Shown piece after piece: positions 12,061 to 24,240 of a stretch of DNA of 64,000 nt. Location of the stretch: positions 38,192,356 to 38,256,355 of the forward strand of contig JAKGHH010000007.1 of assembly GCA_022828595.1 (NCBI GenBank). Direction: 5' to 3'. The notes below the pieces were generated by a model. It was given only the letters and a program-made list of their open reading frames with translations, did no database searches and had not been told where the DNA came from. Position 1 is the stretch's first letter, and each line of letters starts with the position of its first letter. Origin of the DNA: Nelumbo lutea. Lineage: Eukaryota > Streptophyta > Magnoliopsida > Proteales > Nelumbonaceae. The position numbers and the translations under genes are program-made.

Positions 12061-12574
12061 TGATTTAAATGCATGGGACTAAGATGAAGCTTTGCAAATT
12101 TCTGCAAATTCTGGGTCCCTTAAGATGAACAAGGCTGGTTCTTATTGTTAGTTATGTTCTGCTTAGGCCGAGTGGAGTTGTGAGATGTTTTCCCTCAAAT
12201 CTTGAAGGTGAGGGGTTTTGAAAGGCTACAAGATTCGATACTCCCAACGACTGTATTCTTGGAAATTTATGGAATTTGACGAGTTAGAACCTCTGAATTT
12301 GGATGTTAACAGCTGATTTGGAGTTATCTCTGTGATAGGGAAAGCTTTGATTCTAGGAATTGTTGGAAAGCAGTGTTTGGTGTTTTACCAAATGCCTCTT
12401 GGGCCAGTGAACTTTGTCAAAGAAGGATTCCAGGTGATAGTCTTTCCCCGTCTTCAACTGTCCAAGTTTCAGGCAGATAAGCAGCCCCTAGTCTTAACAT
12501 TCATGGTGCAAATTATGTTGTTTGGAGTTAAGAGGAAGTTGATAATTTAGAGGAACAAGACACTGCAACGAGGA

Positions 12575-14160
12575 TGACCCAGGTTGAAGCAAATTGTTTA
12601 GTGACCCAGATTACCCATCCTAATAGGCAAATCCTTAATCCCTTCAAATATTTATGTGGCATGTGCTGATGTTGGTGCCTCCAAGGATCCAGAGGATGCT
12701 GGAAGGAAACATGCTTTCAAGTTTTCCTTCATTGCCTGTGAGATATTTATGTCTGAAGTTGAGGCCGTCCTTAACACATTAATTGATGAAGAGGAGCTGA
12801 TGTATTTTCTTTCCTCCTTGGAATCAAACTGCCCTTATAACACCTTGCTGGCTGGGTACTTCAGTAAGGTTGTTGTGTGCCTGATGCTACGGAAGACAGC
12901 CCCGATTTTAAATTACAGTCAAGTTCATTAGGATGTTTTCCATCAGCTGGTTATTTTGATAGGGATCATGTCAATTATGGAGGTTTTGGTTGAACTTGTC
13001 AGTGCTGATGATCACATGTATCCCAATTTTGTGGATGGAATGCAGTGGTTAGCTGATAGCAATTTTCTAGAAGTGATCACCGATAAATTGAGCCCATCTA
13101 GTTTTTCCTGAAGTTCACTAATGCAGCAGAAACTCTCTATGTTATCACTTGAGGTGCTCCATCAGCTCTGGCCACTAAACTTTTAAGCCAAACTTTGTTG
13201 CAAGAATGCTTAGTCATGTACTTGAAGTTTCAGAGTTGAGACTTGCATTTGTGCACTCCATGTTTGTCTGTATTTCTTTGTTGGATCCCAAAAGAGCAAC
13301 TATTTCTCCTTTATTTAATCCTCTTCGAAGTCAACATTTGTCTGAACCATCCATCCATGTTAATCCTGAGTTATTAGTGCTATGCTGCCAAAATTTGGGG
13401 ACTCGCTTATACTTCTGAATGTTTCTAATGATGAGGGAATTGTGCTTACAACATAGAGGACTTGGGCCTCCTCTTAGGAAGCACCATCTAAAGATTGAGG
13501 AGTTCATTGTAGTATTATTGAGGATTGGTAGTGAAGCTGCTGAATGGAATTGATCAGCTCTGGCACCATCCAGAGAGTCCTAAATCTCTGTTTTGTATTT
13601 TGAGTATCCATTTAATAACTTGCTGCAACATCTTTGTAGAGAGTATCATTTTGTCATGCTTGGAGAGCAGGAACAATACGAGTGTTGATCATCCCTTCCA
13701 AGTTTGTAATTTAGTTGGCAAGTTTCTTCAGGCTGATAAACGTTCTGTTCTTTCCTCAGATTGTGGTCAACCAGCTTTACCTGAATTTCTAACAAGCTTG
13801 TTGAACTAAGACACAACAACAACTACATCCAGGCATACCTATAGGAAAATGATGACTGGGTGATCGGCAAGTGACCATTCTACAGGGCGTGATAATGTTG
13901 AAAATGTTCACCACCGGGCCTGTGCATGGCCGTTCATGGATCTCTTGAGCAACACCTTTAAACATGATGATGAAGAGGTACAGGGATCTTTTGAACAAAA
14001 TGATGAGGATACCTACTTTGATCGATGATGGATCAGCTGAGGTTGTAATGTCACTTTTGAGGCTTGGCGTTGTTTACAAATTCCAAAAAGTTCTAGATGA
14101 ATGTGTTGATAATGGCCCTGTGAATTGCCGAAATTTGAACCTCCAGTGTTGAAGTTTTGT
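12575..14160 (+). pseudogene. Intronless SAPS-domain gene copy (PP6 phosphatase regulatory subunit), decayed
   Basis: Fragments in three frames line up in order with plant SIT4-phosphatase-associated (SAPS) proteins, which act as regulatory subunits of PP6-type phosphatases. Landmarks are: HAFKFSFIACEIFMSEVEAV and LLAGYFSKVVVCLMLRK (12700-12900); SIMEVLVELVSADDHMYPNF (about 12970-13030); CISLLDPKRATISPLF (about 13270); ESIILSCLESRNN and LVGKFLQADKRSVLS (about 13640-13760); and SAEVVMSLLRLG (about 14035). Stops (for example TAG at 12929) and several frameshifts break it. The blocks join without introns, although plant SAPS genes are multi-exon, so it came from a spliced transcript. It lies in sense orientation between the LTRs and is flanked by A-rich DNA. 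Capture by the retrotransposon is likely, but a LINE-type processed pseudogene that landed inside is not excluded. Confidence 0.85.
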
Positions 14161-15156
14161 GACAGTAAGGGGGCTCTTATTGATGGTAAAACCACTAATT
14201 TTATTTGTTATAGCAGGAGTTTACTCTACAATGACCTATAATTCTTAATCACCTGCGAGACAACCAATTTGTGGCCCATTAGCCTATTCAGTTGATCTGC
14301 CCCTATACTTTGATCCTTCTGGGTTCATATGTCTTGGGTTTGTAGTTCCACATACATAAACCACAGCCATTTGTCTTAGCCGCTGCTCAACATCCTTACC
14401 CAGGTGTCCTAGCCTAGCTCAACAGTTCATTGGATTGGCAAGAGTGTACCAAAGCTATTGATTGAAGGTGTAACTACAAAAACAAGTTATGAGAATCGGG
14501 TGAAAAAGAAGACATAAAATTAGTGATTCTTATTGAGAAGGCAGGTGCGATAATTGTTCGAAAGAAATCTTCAGTTTCAAAAGAGGTGTTTTATTGATCA
14601 TCCCCTGTTGCTCATTGAACGGTGTTGAGTTTACCTGACATTGAAAATGGTTTGTCGTAACCTCCAGCTTTGAAAATGGTTTGTAGGCATCAGCAGAGCG
14701 AAGGTGTTGTCGTAGCCATGTCAGCTCAACAAGAAGTTGAAGGAAGCACCTCCCTCCTCAGAAATAACAAAGATGGAAAATGTTCTTCGGACATCAAGGA
14801 GAGTTTTGGAAATGTCCACGTTGCTGTAAAAAAGAAAAAAAAAGAAGAGAGAGAAAATTTAAAGGGTAAATTGTTAAAAAAAAGGAGCTAGAGAAAAAAG
14901 TAAAAAAAAAGAGAAACATAAAAGAATAATAATAAAAATGGGTGAAATAACAAATTTCTTGAAATCCAAAAATAAAGTGTTAAAAAAAACAACACAAACA
15001 AACAATTAAAAACAAAAAAAAAATTGAAAATGCAAATATATGAAAAATCAAGATAATAAATAACAAAATAAAGAATTTAAAAATCAGCAAAAACAGAAAT
15101 ACAACCAAAACAAAAAAAAAAAGGAAGAAAAGTGGTAAAAACTAAAAAAAAGAAGA

Positions 15157-15228
<72 letters not shown>

Positions 15229-16051
15229 ATCATTTAAGTGAGAAGAATTCTGTGCATTTCTTTTGGATAATTAATAAAGATTAATCATAGCAACTATAAA
15301 AAAAATCAAAATTCAAAAATTCAAAAAAACACTTTAGTGTGAATTCATAACAAATAAAAAAATCTAAAAATCTAAAAATCCAAAAAGAAAGTTATTGAAA
15401 ATAAAGTAAAAAAAGAAAAAAAAAGGTGAGGAAAGAGAAACCAAATCATTTTAGTAGAAAAAGATTTACTATATTACTTTGGAAAATTAATTATAGCAAA
15501 AGTGAAAAAAAAGAGATTAACCAAAAATCCATGAAAAATAAAAAAATAATAAATAATAAAATAATAATAAAATAAATAAGTCGAAAAGTAAAAAAATCAG
15601 TTCAAGTTAATCAAGAATTAAAAGTCCAAAAACAAAAAAAATTAATAACTAATAATTAAATAGTGAAAAATCATAAATAAAGAAAATCCAAAATAATAAA
15701 ATAATAAAAGAAAAAGAAACAACAACAAGAAGAAAATAAAAAAATGAGAATAAAAAAGAGATAAAAGGAAAGAAAAGAGAAAAAAATAAAAAAAGATAAG
15801 GGAAATATCAAAGAATAAAAATAAAATTAAAAATAAAAGTAAAAAATTTCAAAAAATAATAAAAAATTCGAAGAGAGAGAGAGAGAGAGTGTGTGTGTGT
15901 AGTAACATGATCGGTTTCAAAAAAGTCAAAATTTTCAAAAAAAAATTAATAAAGAAGGGAGTTGCTAAATAAGTTATGTTGATAGGAGGACACCATTGGA
16001 AATCTTAAATCTCCGATCCTTCGTGTAGTAATTCGATCAGTTTCTCGAGCC
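14161..16051. other. Unrecognised tail and A-rich low-complexity DNA
   Basis: From 14161 to about 14800 I recognise no gene; it may be decayed 3' sequence of the captured copy. From 14820 to 15900 the DNA is A-rich low-complexity. It includes an (AAT)n run at 15157-15223 and a GA/GT run at 15871-15899. Confidence 0.5.
15157..15223. repeat. (AAT)n microsatellite
   Basis: About 22 uninterrupted ATA/AAT triplets in the A-rich interior of the Tat/Ogre-like element. Confidence 0.95.
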
Positions 16052-17669
16052 ATGGCAAAAGACTCGGTCAAGAATAATCCTACAACTGCCTCTTCATCCG
16101 TAGGTTTTTCTGTTTCGGCAGACCCAAGCATACCAGCCTCAACTCCATATACTGTTTACCTCAAACTTCAAGAGAAGTTCGAGGATGTAAAAGCCCAGTT
16201 CGTAGCTTTCCGCAAAGAGCATAACCAATCAGCGCCACTTCCTTCCTCTTCTAGAAATCCAAGTACCCAACCACCGATATCAAGAACCTCCCATGCCCTT
16301 ATGCCTCCCAACACATCAACTGCATTCCCACCCTTCATTCCATGCACCTCCTCTCACGTTCACTGCGTCATCACACCAACCCCCACCCAAACTAGCTTTC
16401 AACTTTGCGGAGCACCACTGCGAGCCTCCACCTCAACCAACCTTCACCTTTGGTGAACAATCCCACTGGCAACCCCCGCATTAGCCAACTTTTAGCTTCC
16501 CAGGGCAATCCTATGCTCGACCCTCTCCAACCATCTTTAGAGAAGATGATCCCGAATTTGCTACACCACCTACCCTGTTCCAAACCCCCCTCAAGGATGA
16601 TGTGGAAAGACAAAAGGAAGAAATTAGGCAAGTAAAGGGGGTTCACAATTTGGGAATCATAGATTTTAAGGAGTTATGCTTGTACCCAGATGCCAAATTG
16701 CCTGAGAAGTTCAAGATGCCCAATTTTGAGAAATATGCTGGAAAAGGTTGTCCACAAACTCACTTAAAAATCTTTTGTGGGGACATGTTTCAGTATGGTT
16801 CCGATGAGAAACTTTTGATCTAGATGTTCTAGAAAAGCTTGACTGGGAGTGCTAGAATGTGGTTTGCTAATTTGGAGGAAGAGAAAAAGAAGTTATAGAA
16901 ACGAGTATTTGAAGCATTCTTAGACCACTTCTCTTTTAACTGAAATTAGTGCTAGATCAAGTAGATCTTGAGTCTATGACTCAGAATCCTGAAGAATCTT
17001 TCATAGATTATGCCTATCGGTGGCGTGAAATGGCATCCAAACTGCGACACCCCATGCCCAAGGAAGAAATGGTTAGGTTTTTTGTCAAGACTTTGAAAGA
17101 TCCCTACCATACTCCATTGGCTGCACAACCAACCGCTTAAGGACTTCGGTGAAGTGGTGAAAGGAGCTGTCAGAATTGAAGAATCTATTAAACATGGTCG
17201 AATTAATCCATTGATGATAGGGGTAGGAGCATCCACCTCTGGAACAAAGAAGTTTGGAACCAAGCATCAAGGAGGAAGTGAAGTACAGTTCATATCTGGC
17301 CACCCAGTTAACTTTGTAGCTACAACTTCATCTAATCCTTCATTTAGGGTGCCTACTTCAGTGCGTCCACAATCACGACAACAATAACATACCCCAAAAG
17401 CGCAACAAACTCCCCAAATAGAAAAGGAGTTGTCACCACTTCCTTGTTCATGCTCTCAGTTGTTACCTGCCTTGCTTAATGATGGATATTTGGAATTGTT
17501 TGAAGAAAGGCCTCCCTTGGTGCGTAAGCCAAAGTATTATGATGAGAATGCCTTTTGTGACTATCATAGAAACCCAACGCATATCACTGACAATTTCCAT
17601 CAACTCAAGATTGTAGTTCAAAAGCTAATCGATCAAGGTCTCATTGCATTTCCTGAGCCTCATGAGTAA
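16052..17669 (+). pseudogene. Gypsy (Tat/Ogre-type) gag, decayed
   Basis: The probable start is the ATG in AGCCATGGC at 16052. A poorly conserved proline- and serine-rich N-terminus runs to about 16480. The retrotransposon gag core follows: LYPDAKLPEKFKMPNFEKY (about 16680-16740), HLKIFCGDMFQYGSDEKLL (about 16760-16820), LTGSARMWF (about 16838), and ESFIDYAYRWREMASKL (about 16995-17045). A C-terminal zinc-knuckle-like region at 17550-17590 reads CDYHRNPTHITDNF, where the final cysteine expected of this family is phenylalanine. In-frame stops at about 16821 and beyond, plus at least three frame changes, make it non-functional. It is the only retroviral-type gene found in this element. The protein would have formed the virus-like particle. 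Confidence 0.85.
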
Positions 17670-19870
17670 CCTTTGAGCTAAGTTGTTCTCCCTTTTGTCA
17701 ACATGTTTTGATTGTTGTCTGTGGCCAATGTTGGGTATTATCTCTGAGACAGGGGGTCAATGCTCTCTACCCTGCCTCCAACCATCGAGAGTCTCCTTTT
17801 GTTTTTGCATCTAGTTTGTTATTCTCTTTTCTTTGCCATTCTAAGGCAATTTGAACAACGTCCAGCCTGATCCCTTTCAAAGGGGTACTAGAGCAGCCCA
17901 TCTCATGGGTCCGACCACTTCCATAAAAAAATATTATTTTCCCCCATTTCTCTTTCCCTCGCCTGAGATGCTTACTCATAAGAGAGTGATTAGTCCATTC
18001 TGGATTGTATATCCGCAGAAGGTAGAGTTTGCCTCCTCTCAAAGTTTCGAAAGCATGCCTGAAGAAAAGTTAGTTGAACTTCCTGGTAACCTCCCAGCCC
18101 GTAATAAAGCCGTCATCTTTGACCAAACTAGGGCAGAATTGTAGCCACCAAAGAATGCTACATTCCTCTTGAATAATGCTTGAGCCGGCATAAAATAAAG
18201 GCACCATCCTAACCTTGGTCGTTCTTCTTTCCTCAATAATCCCTTGAATTTACAAAAGTCGCTAGTTAACCAGTTGACCTTATGCATTAGACATTTTTCC
18301 GGCAAATTAGCCAAACCCAAAGGATACACCTCATGGATCATTAAAGGGCTAAAAAAAAAGGAAAAATAGAGAGAAAAAAAAAAGAGAAAGAAGGAGAATA
18401 TCCAAGGAGGCTTTGCTCAACACATACTATGCTCAACATATGCTTTTTCAATATGTGACATGCAATCAATAATGAAATGAAGGGAGGCCATCATTGACTA
18501 CTTGTTTGACATTGTGTAGTAAAAACCCTTAGTTGGCCCTTTGAGCCTCCTGCCAGACTTTTCTACACAATAAACACTTTCTAGCAAGTGGGTGTCAAAA
18601 CAAGTGGAATGCGATTAGAGCAATCGAGCAAGAGCTTAAAGAAAAGGAGAAAAGAAAAAAAGGGAGAAAAATGAAAAATAAATGGAAGATAAGTGCAAAA
18701 AAGGATAAAAAAAATCAAGGAATTGTTGACAATTTTGCTAAAAATGAAATACTCAAGGAAATTGGGGCAAGGAAGGTCAATTCAGAAGTTGAATTTTCAA
18801 ACGAAAAATCAAGAAGCAATCAGGAGAAACTGGGGCAGTTAATATGATTTTATCATTATGGGAGCTTTTATGATGACACCCATATTTAGTTTTGATTTTC
18901 CTTACCCATTTACATTTTGTCCCAAAATAAAGTCCTCATTGATCAATAAGAAGGCACGATTCATGTTGGTGAAGAATATGAAAAGCCTTGAAAAAAAATA
19001 AAGAAAAGAAAAAAAAATGATGATGAAAATATAATGATTTCCCAAGAGGTGATCCAGGTATCTGATGCCTCCTATCAATTGTTATTTGGGCCTTTTAACC
19101 CATCATTTGTGACCTTTCCATACCATGTTTCGTCCTAATGAGCAAGATCTCATCGATCTTTGAAAAATTGACAAATCAGCACTAGACAGACCTATTTGGC
19201 CAGCGATGAAGGATCATAGTTGTTATTTGCCCATTGAAGTATCAGCTTCATAGCCCACCATTTTTGTTAACCAGAAAAAAAGAGAGAGAGAGAAGAAGAA
19301 AACAAAAATTAAAAGAAAAAACTGGGGCATACCCCCTCTTCTTTTGTGAATGTTGTTCTTATAGTGAATCCCTTGTTTAATAACTTACATTTCTATCACA
19401 CATGCTTTTGAACTCAATGAGTTTTAAGGGACGATCCTGAAGAGAGGATACACACTCTCATCTAATGCGAACCAGAAATATACCATTTGGACATAATCAC
19501 TTTCATATGAATTGAGGTCGAAGCCACTTTTGCCTTTAGGTTTTAAAGATTTTCCTTCTTACCATCGTCATATTTCGTGCCCTTGTGCATTGCTCAGATA
19601 TTTGAATCCCTCCTGTACCACGGTTTAAGAAGATGTTTTGACATTTTCAGTACATACCCATTTTTATCTTGGCATTACCATCACATCATATCCTTTTCTA
19701 TGTTGGTTATTCCAAGCTCTTTTGTGCAAATCATTGCCTTATTCTTCAAAAAATCTTTTAAGTGTTTATTTTGCACCTCGGTGTTCTGCTTCATGATTCT
19801 ATAATTTTATTGAAGATTTGTCAGTTAAAGTATTTGAATTCCAAATTTCATCGATGATATTCATTAAAAT
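17670..19870. other. Interior of the Tat/Ogre-like element, no recognised gene
   Basis: This is where protease and pol would be expected, but I see no DTG, YVDD or integrase motif in any frame. The 91-103 aa ORFs near 17.8-18.3 kb show no known domain. Parts are A-rich low-complexity (about 18350-18400, 18640-18720, 18990-19030). Confidence 0.6.
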
Positions 19871-19876
19871 TTCATC

Positions 19877-20318
19877 GGTCATGTCAGCCTCTATGCCTTG
19901 ACCCGCGTCTATCTTCTGTTGGTCATGTCAGCCTCTATGCTTTGACCCACGTCTATCTTCCATTGGTCATGTCAGCTTCCATGCTTTGACTCAGGTAAGA
20001 AATTCCGTTGGTCATGTTAGTCTCTATGCTTTGACCCATGTCTGTCTTCCGTTGGTCATGTCAGCGTCTATGCTTTGATCCACGTATGTCTTCTGTTAGT
20101 CATGTCAACCTCTATGCTTTGACCTGCGTCTGTCTTCCTTTGGTCATGTTAGCCTCTATGCTTTGGCCCACGTCAAAAATTCCATTGGTCATGTCAGCCT
20201 CTATGCTTTGGCCCGCGTCTGTCTTTTGTTAGTCATGTCAGCCTCTATGCTTTGACCCACGTCTATCTTCCGTTGGTCATGTCAGCCTCCATGCTTTGAC
20301 CCGTGTCAGAAATCCCGT
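19877..20318. repeat. 44-bp minisatellite, 10 copies
   Basis: The unit is GTTGGTCATGTCAGCCTCTA followed by TGCTTTGACCCACGTCTGTCTTCC. GGTCAT landmarks lie at 19877, 19921, 19965, 20010, 20054, 20098, 20142, 20187, 20231 and 20275, so the spacing is 44-45 bp. Two tail variants alternate (GTCTGTCTTCC and GTCAAAAATTCC). Two more outlying copies lie at about 20757-20850. Such arrays upstream of the polypurine tract are common in Tat/Ogre elements. Confidence 0.9.
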
Positions 20319-21208
20319 TTGTAAATCTCCTTTCTTCCACCAACACTAGTTTTAATTGAATAAACAGATATGATATAAATGGTAATAAAAATTAGAAAAA
20401 ACAACAAAAAAAATAAAAAAAAGAAAGAAGAAACAATGAAATGAATAATAAATAATATTTGAAACTCTTATTTTACATTGTGTTGTGTCAAAAAGAAGTT
20501 ATTAAAATCTTTCAAAATGTTCTAAAAAAACTAAAAAAAAAAAAACTAAAGAATATTTGTTAGTGTTTTATGATGGTGCTTTGCAAGAATTTTGAACCTT
20601 TGTCTTAATGAATGATTTGTTTGTCTCTAACATGTTTTTCTTAGTGATAGATTTACTTTGGTCCAATTTTTCGTAGTTTTATCCTAGATCCAGTTTTAGC
20701 ATTTTTATCCCAAATCTAGCTTTATCAGTTTTATCTTAGAACTAGTTTTCATTGACCTGCATCAAAAAATTCCGTTGGTCATGTCAGTCTCTATGCTTTG
20801 ACCAACGTTAGAAAATTCTGTTGGTCATGTCAACTTCTATGTTTTGACCCACGTTAATAATTTTCTTAGTTTTATCCCATATCCAGTTTCTGTATATTTA
20901 CCCTAATTCTATAAGTTTTTTGATACCTTGGAGGGGTCATTTTTCAAAATAAATAGTTTTCATATTATTGGTTGTTTTTATTGTTTTCTTTTACGGCAAA
21001 TGTACCCTGATTCCAAAGGTTCTTGATACCTAGGAATGGTCACTTTGCTAAGAATAAAATGGCCTGAACATGATGAAACAATGCTACATGGGAACTCCCT
21101 TTCGTCCCACTCCTCCTTCCTCATCTTGCCCCTCTTCCAAGCCCCCCTTCACAAAAGTCTTTGTGTGCTTCTTTCAGTCTTTGTTGTTTCGTAGTTTCCT
21201 ACCTTACA

Positions 21209-21220
21209 ACAAAGAGGGGT
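21209..21220 (+). other. Polypurine tract before the 3' LTR
   Basis: ACAAAGAGGGGT lies four bases before the 3' LTR start (TATCAGCACC at 21224). That is the expected plus-strand priming position. Confidence 0.7.
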
Positions 21221-21223
21221 AGC

Positions 21224-23852
21224 TATCAGCACCCGATTTTTGCTCGGTCTACCACCTGAGCCTCCTATCCACCTCAAACACCCGATCATACCATTCCGAC
21301 CTCTCTGAAACACCCCAAAATCTAGAAAACCCAAATTTCACCCCGAGAGCCCTCAGATCTATCGTTAAACCTACCCGATACCTATCTGATGGTCTCCGAT
21401 CGACCCTCACTTACACCTCAACCAATAGATCAGACACAACCATCAGGCTTGACACATTTCGAAACACCTACCCATGAAATTTGAACTCAAGATTCCTTCG
21501 TTAACCCGTCCATCAAACAAAGATTCCATTTTGACCTTTCTCGCACCCACAACCCATATCCACTTGATCCAAGCGCTTCTAAACCAATCAAACTTTTCCA
21601 ATCAGCCTAGAATACCAAAAGACCCCTACATATGAAATTCCATCCCAAAATACCTTCATTTACCCTCGATCACACAGATTCTATTTCGAGGCTCCAGATT
21701 GACTAGATCCAAATCTGCTCGATCCAGGCCCAATTGGCTCAATCTTATTTAACCAATCATCTCAAACTACCCAAAAACCCCATATGGAGAAAGATTCCAT
21801 TTTGAGCCCCCAAATTAAACGAATCGAACCCTTTCTAGATCTACTCAATCTGGGCCTAGTCAGGCCAATTTGACCCCACCAATCGAAAAAGAATGTCTAA
21901 AAACCCCACCCCATGAAATTTGATTCAAAACTACACCGGTTTGCCTCTTCATCCAAAAAGGTTATATTTTGACCAATCTCACTAGCCCTCATGCATCGAA
22001 ACCCTCTTTGTGGGTATACCAATCTCGACCCTTCAATTTTTGACACAGAATCTTAGCCATCCATCCTAATCCCGGTTTGACCAACCTTTTCCTAAATTAC
22101 AAAATTACCCTCAATTTTGATAAAATTACAAAAATACCCCCTGGCGCCATTTAAAAGAGACCGATTCCTTCATTTTCACCCTAAGGCGGAGAAAGGGGAA
22201 GAGATGACTGTTCATCATCTTCAACCTTCAAACCCAAACCAGAGGGGTAGCGACTAGAGATTCGTCTTCCTCCGATTCCTTCCGCCCTCTTATTCTTCGA
22301 TCCTTCTCCTATGTTCTCCACCTCCCTCACTATCTTTTCTCTCGCTAGTGAGCTACTGTTCACCTTCTCCTCAGTCGAAAACAAGGGAGTTGCAGCGGCG
22401 ATTTTCTCCCCTTCATTCCCATTCGAATCCACTGGAAACCCTACGGTTTGGTCACCAGTTAGCCCCTTCATCCCACGCTGCTTTTCTATCATCTGGTCAC
22501 CAGTTAGCCCCCTCCCCTTAGCTTCATCCTCACGGCTGGCGGAGAAGAGCCTGTGGTAGCAGCAACGGTAAGCTTAAATGTGAATCTCCGGAGGCATCAT
22601 CTTCATATCGTTCTCTCGATCGTAATCAGCGTTTTCTATTACCGTTTGAAAGCAAATATACCAAAAGGAGTTGAGAATCCCCCGCAACAGCGATTGATTC
22701 TAGGCCAACATATAGTAAATCTTGTCATTCTCTCCTACAATAGTTTCTCTTTTAGTTATTTTTTTCGACATTGTCTTTGTCTGATATTTGAATCGATTGC
22801 AAGTTGTGTGGAGTGAGGTTTGGCGGAGTTGGTAATCGACTCCGTTGAACCAGCTCCCGTAGGTTTCAGTACTAGTTATGGTTTTTTTTTTTTCGTTTAT
22901 TGATTTATTGCTATTTTTTATAACTGATTTATTTTGCTGATAATTTCTTTCATGGTGGAACTGTGGTATGATGATAGTGGATTAATCAGTCTATTTCTTT
23001 CCTCTCTATTTATCTATTTATCTGAATTTGGGTTGGATAGGGGGATGAGATAGGGGTGTCTTCGTATAATACCATATCAAAGATAAAAGAGGAGAGGGTA
23101 GAGGGTATTCGATCTTTTGTAGATTAGAAGAGTGAAGAGGGATAAGGTCGGTGAAACCAGGGTATACTTAAAATGAACAAACACCGATATCCGGTTTTTG
23201 CAGTTTAGAAGAGTGAAGAGGGATTATGTTGGTGAAAATAGAGCACACTTGAAGTAAAGTAATGGCAATAACATGAAATTAAAAAATAAAATAAAATAAG
23301 TAATAATAAAAGAGAAAAGAGAAAAAAAAAAAAGAACAAAAAACTATAATCGTAGGTTTAGTTAACAAATCTAGTTTTTTTAGTTTGGTAAGTAGAATAT
23401 ATTTGCAAAAGGGGAAATAAGCTCTAAAAAATATAATAATAAAAAATGAAAAATAAATAAAAAGAAAATATTAAAAAAATATAAAAATATAAAAGATGCA
23501 AAGAAAGCAAAAAATATATTTAAGGAGGTTTTTCTTATGATGCTTCGCTTCTCATTTGTGTTGCTAATTATGCTTTTTATCAATTGAATAATTGCTTATT
23601 TATGCTTGTTGTTATGCCATGCGGGCCCCACCTATTGGACTTGGGAGAGGGGTGCCTAACCCCTTCCCTCTCCCATCCGAGACTTATCCAAATTGGTGTA
23701 GCTAATGCTTGGGCTTTGGAGTCACTGTTAAACCGAACGCATTTTTCGATATTGATTTTAGACGTCCCATCACCTCCAATTCCGTATTTGATGGGTGGCG
23801 GCTCAATTTTCAGCCCAAGTGGTAACTGAGCCTGGTTTTTCCGATGTTCACA
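21224..23852 (+). repeat. 3' LTR of the Tat/Ogre-like element
   Basis: It aligns with 7899-10840 apart from small gaps and the missing solo LTR. It starts TATCAGCACCCG, the G of the canonical TG having become A, and ends GATGTTCACA. It retains about 80 bases near 22226-22260 and 22360-22400 that the 5' copy lacks. Confidence 0.85.
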
Positions 23853-24240
23853 ACCATCACCTAGAAGTCTAGTTGGTTTTAGTAAAAATCCTCAAGGTGT
23901 TGCTTGAAGTAGAATACGTAGGCTAGGGTTGCCCAAATTGCCTCTATAAAAGTATTGTGTGCATTGTTCTTTTTGTTTTCCTTGTGCTTTATTTTGTTCT
24001 TGCTTTAGTTCCTATGGTTTTACATTTGCAATTATTCTTTACATTATTGTTCATTTACTTTTATTTGTTGTAATATATTGTGAGTTGTATTCATTACTGA
24101 AGTTATTTGATTCACATATTATTATCATTATCTATTTAATTACATTGTATTGTTCTTATTGTTGATTCAAAAGTGTTGTTCATATTATTTGTTGAATCTT
24201 CTAGTTCCATTTCTTTAATCATTGTGCACATACACTCTAA
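23853..24240 (+). mobile_element. SIRE/Maximus-like Copia LTR, right part
   Basis: It resumes the Copia LTR interrupted at 7898. The signs are CTAGAAGTCTAG, the GTAGAATACGTAGGCTAGGG block, and CTCTATAAAAG (about 23940-23950) as a TATA box, followed by a T-rich R/U5 region. It stops abruptly at about 24240, where a Tat-type LTR fragment begins. Confidence 0.5.

Larger units (their letters stand above)
7899..23852 (+). mobile_element. Tat/Ogre-like non-autonomous LTR retrotransposon with captured gene copy
   Basis: Two long direct repeats bound a ~10.4-kb interior. The upstream copy starts TGTCAATACCTGATTTTTGC, the downstream copy TATCAGCACCCGATTTTTGC. Both end in (C/T)TCACA. A polypurine tract sits just before the downstream copy. 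The interior holds an intronless SAPS-gene copy, A-rich low-complexity DNA, a decayed gag, and a 44-bp minisatellite, in that order. I find no protease, reverse transcriptase, RNase H or integrase. It resembles gag-only (TR-GAG or large non-autonomous) derivatives of Tat/Ogre Gypsy elements. The flanking pentamers (GATAT and ACCAT) do not match, so the target duplication is not confirmed. The two LTRs differ at very roughly one base in twelve over the first 250 bases by eye, so the insertion is old. Confidence 0.8.

Noticed and set aside
19877..20318. Second regular repeat array
   Set aside because: Same reasoning: 44-bp units abut directly. It belongs to the 3' region of an LTR element.
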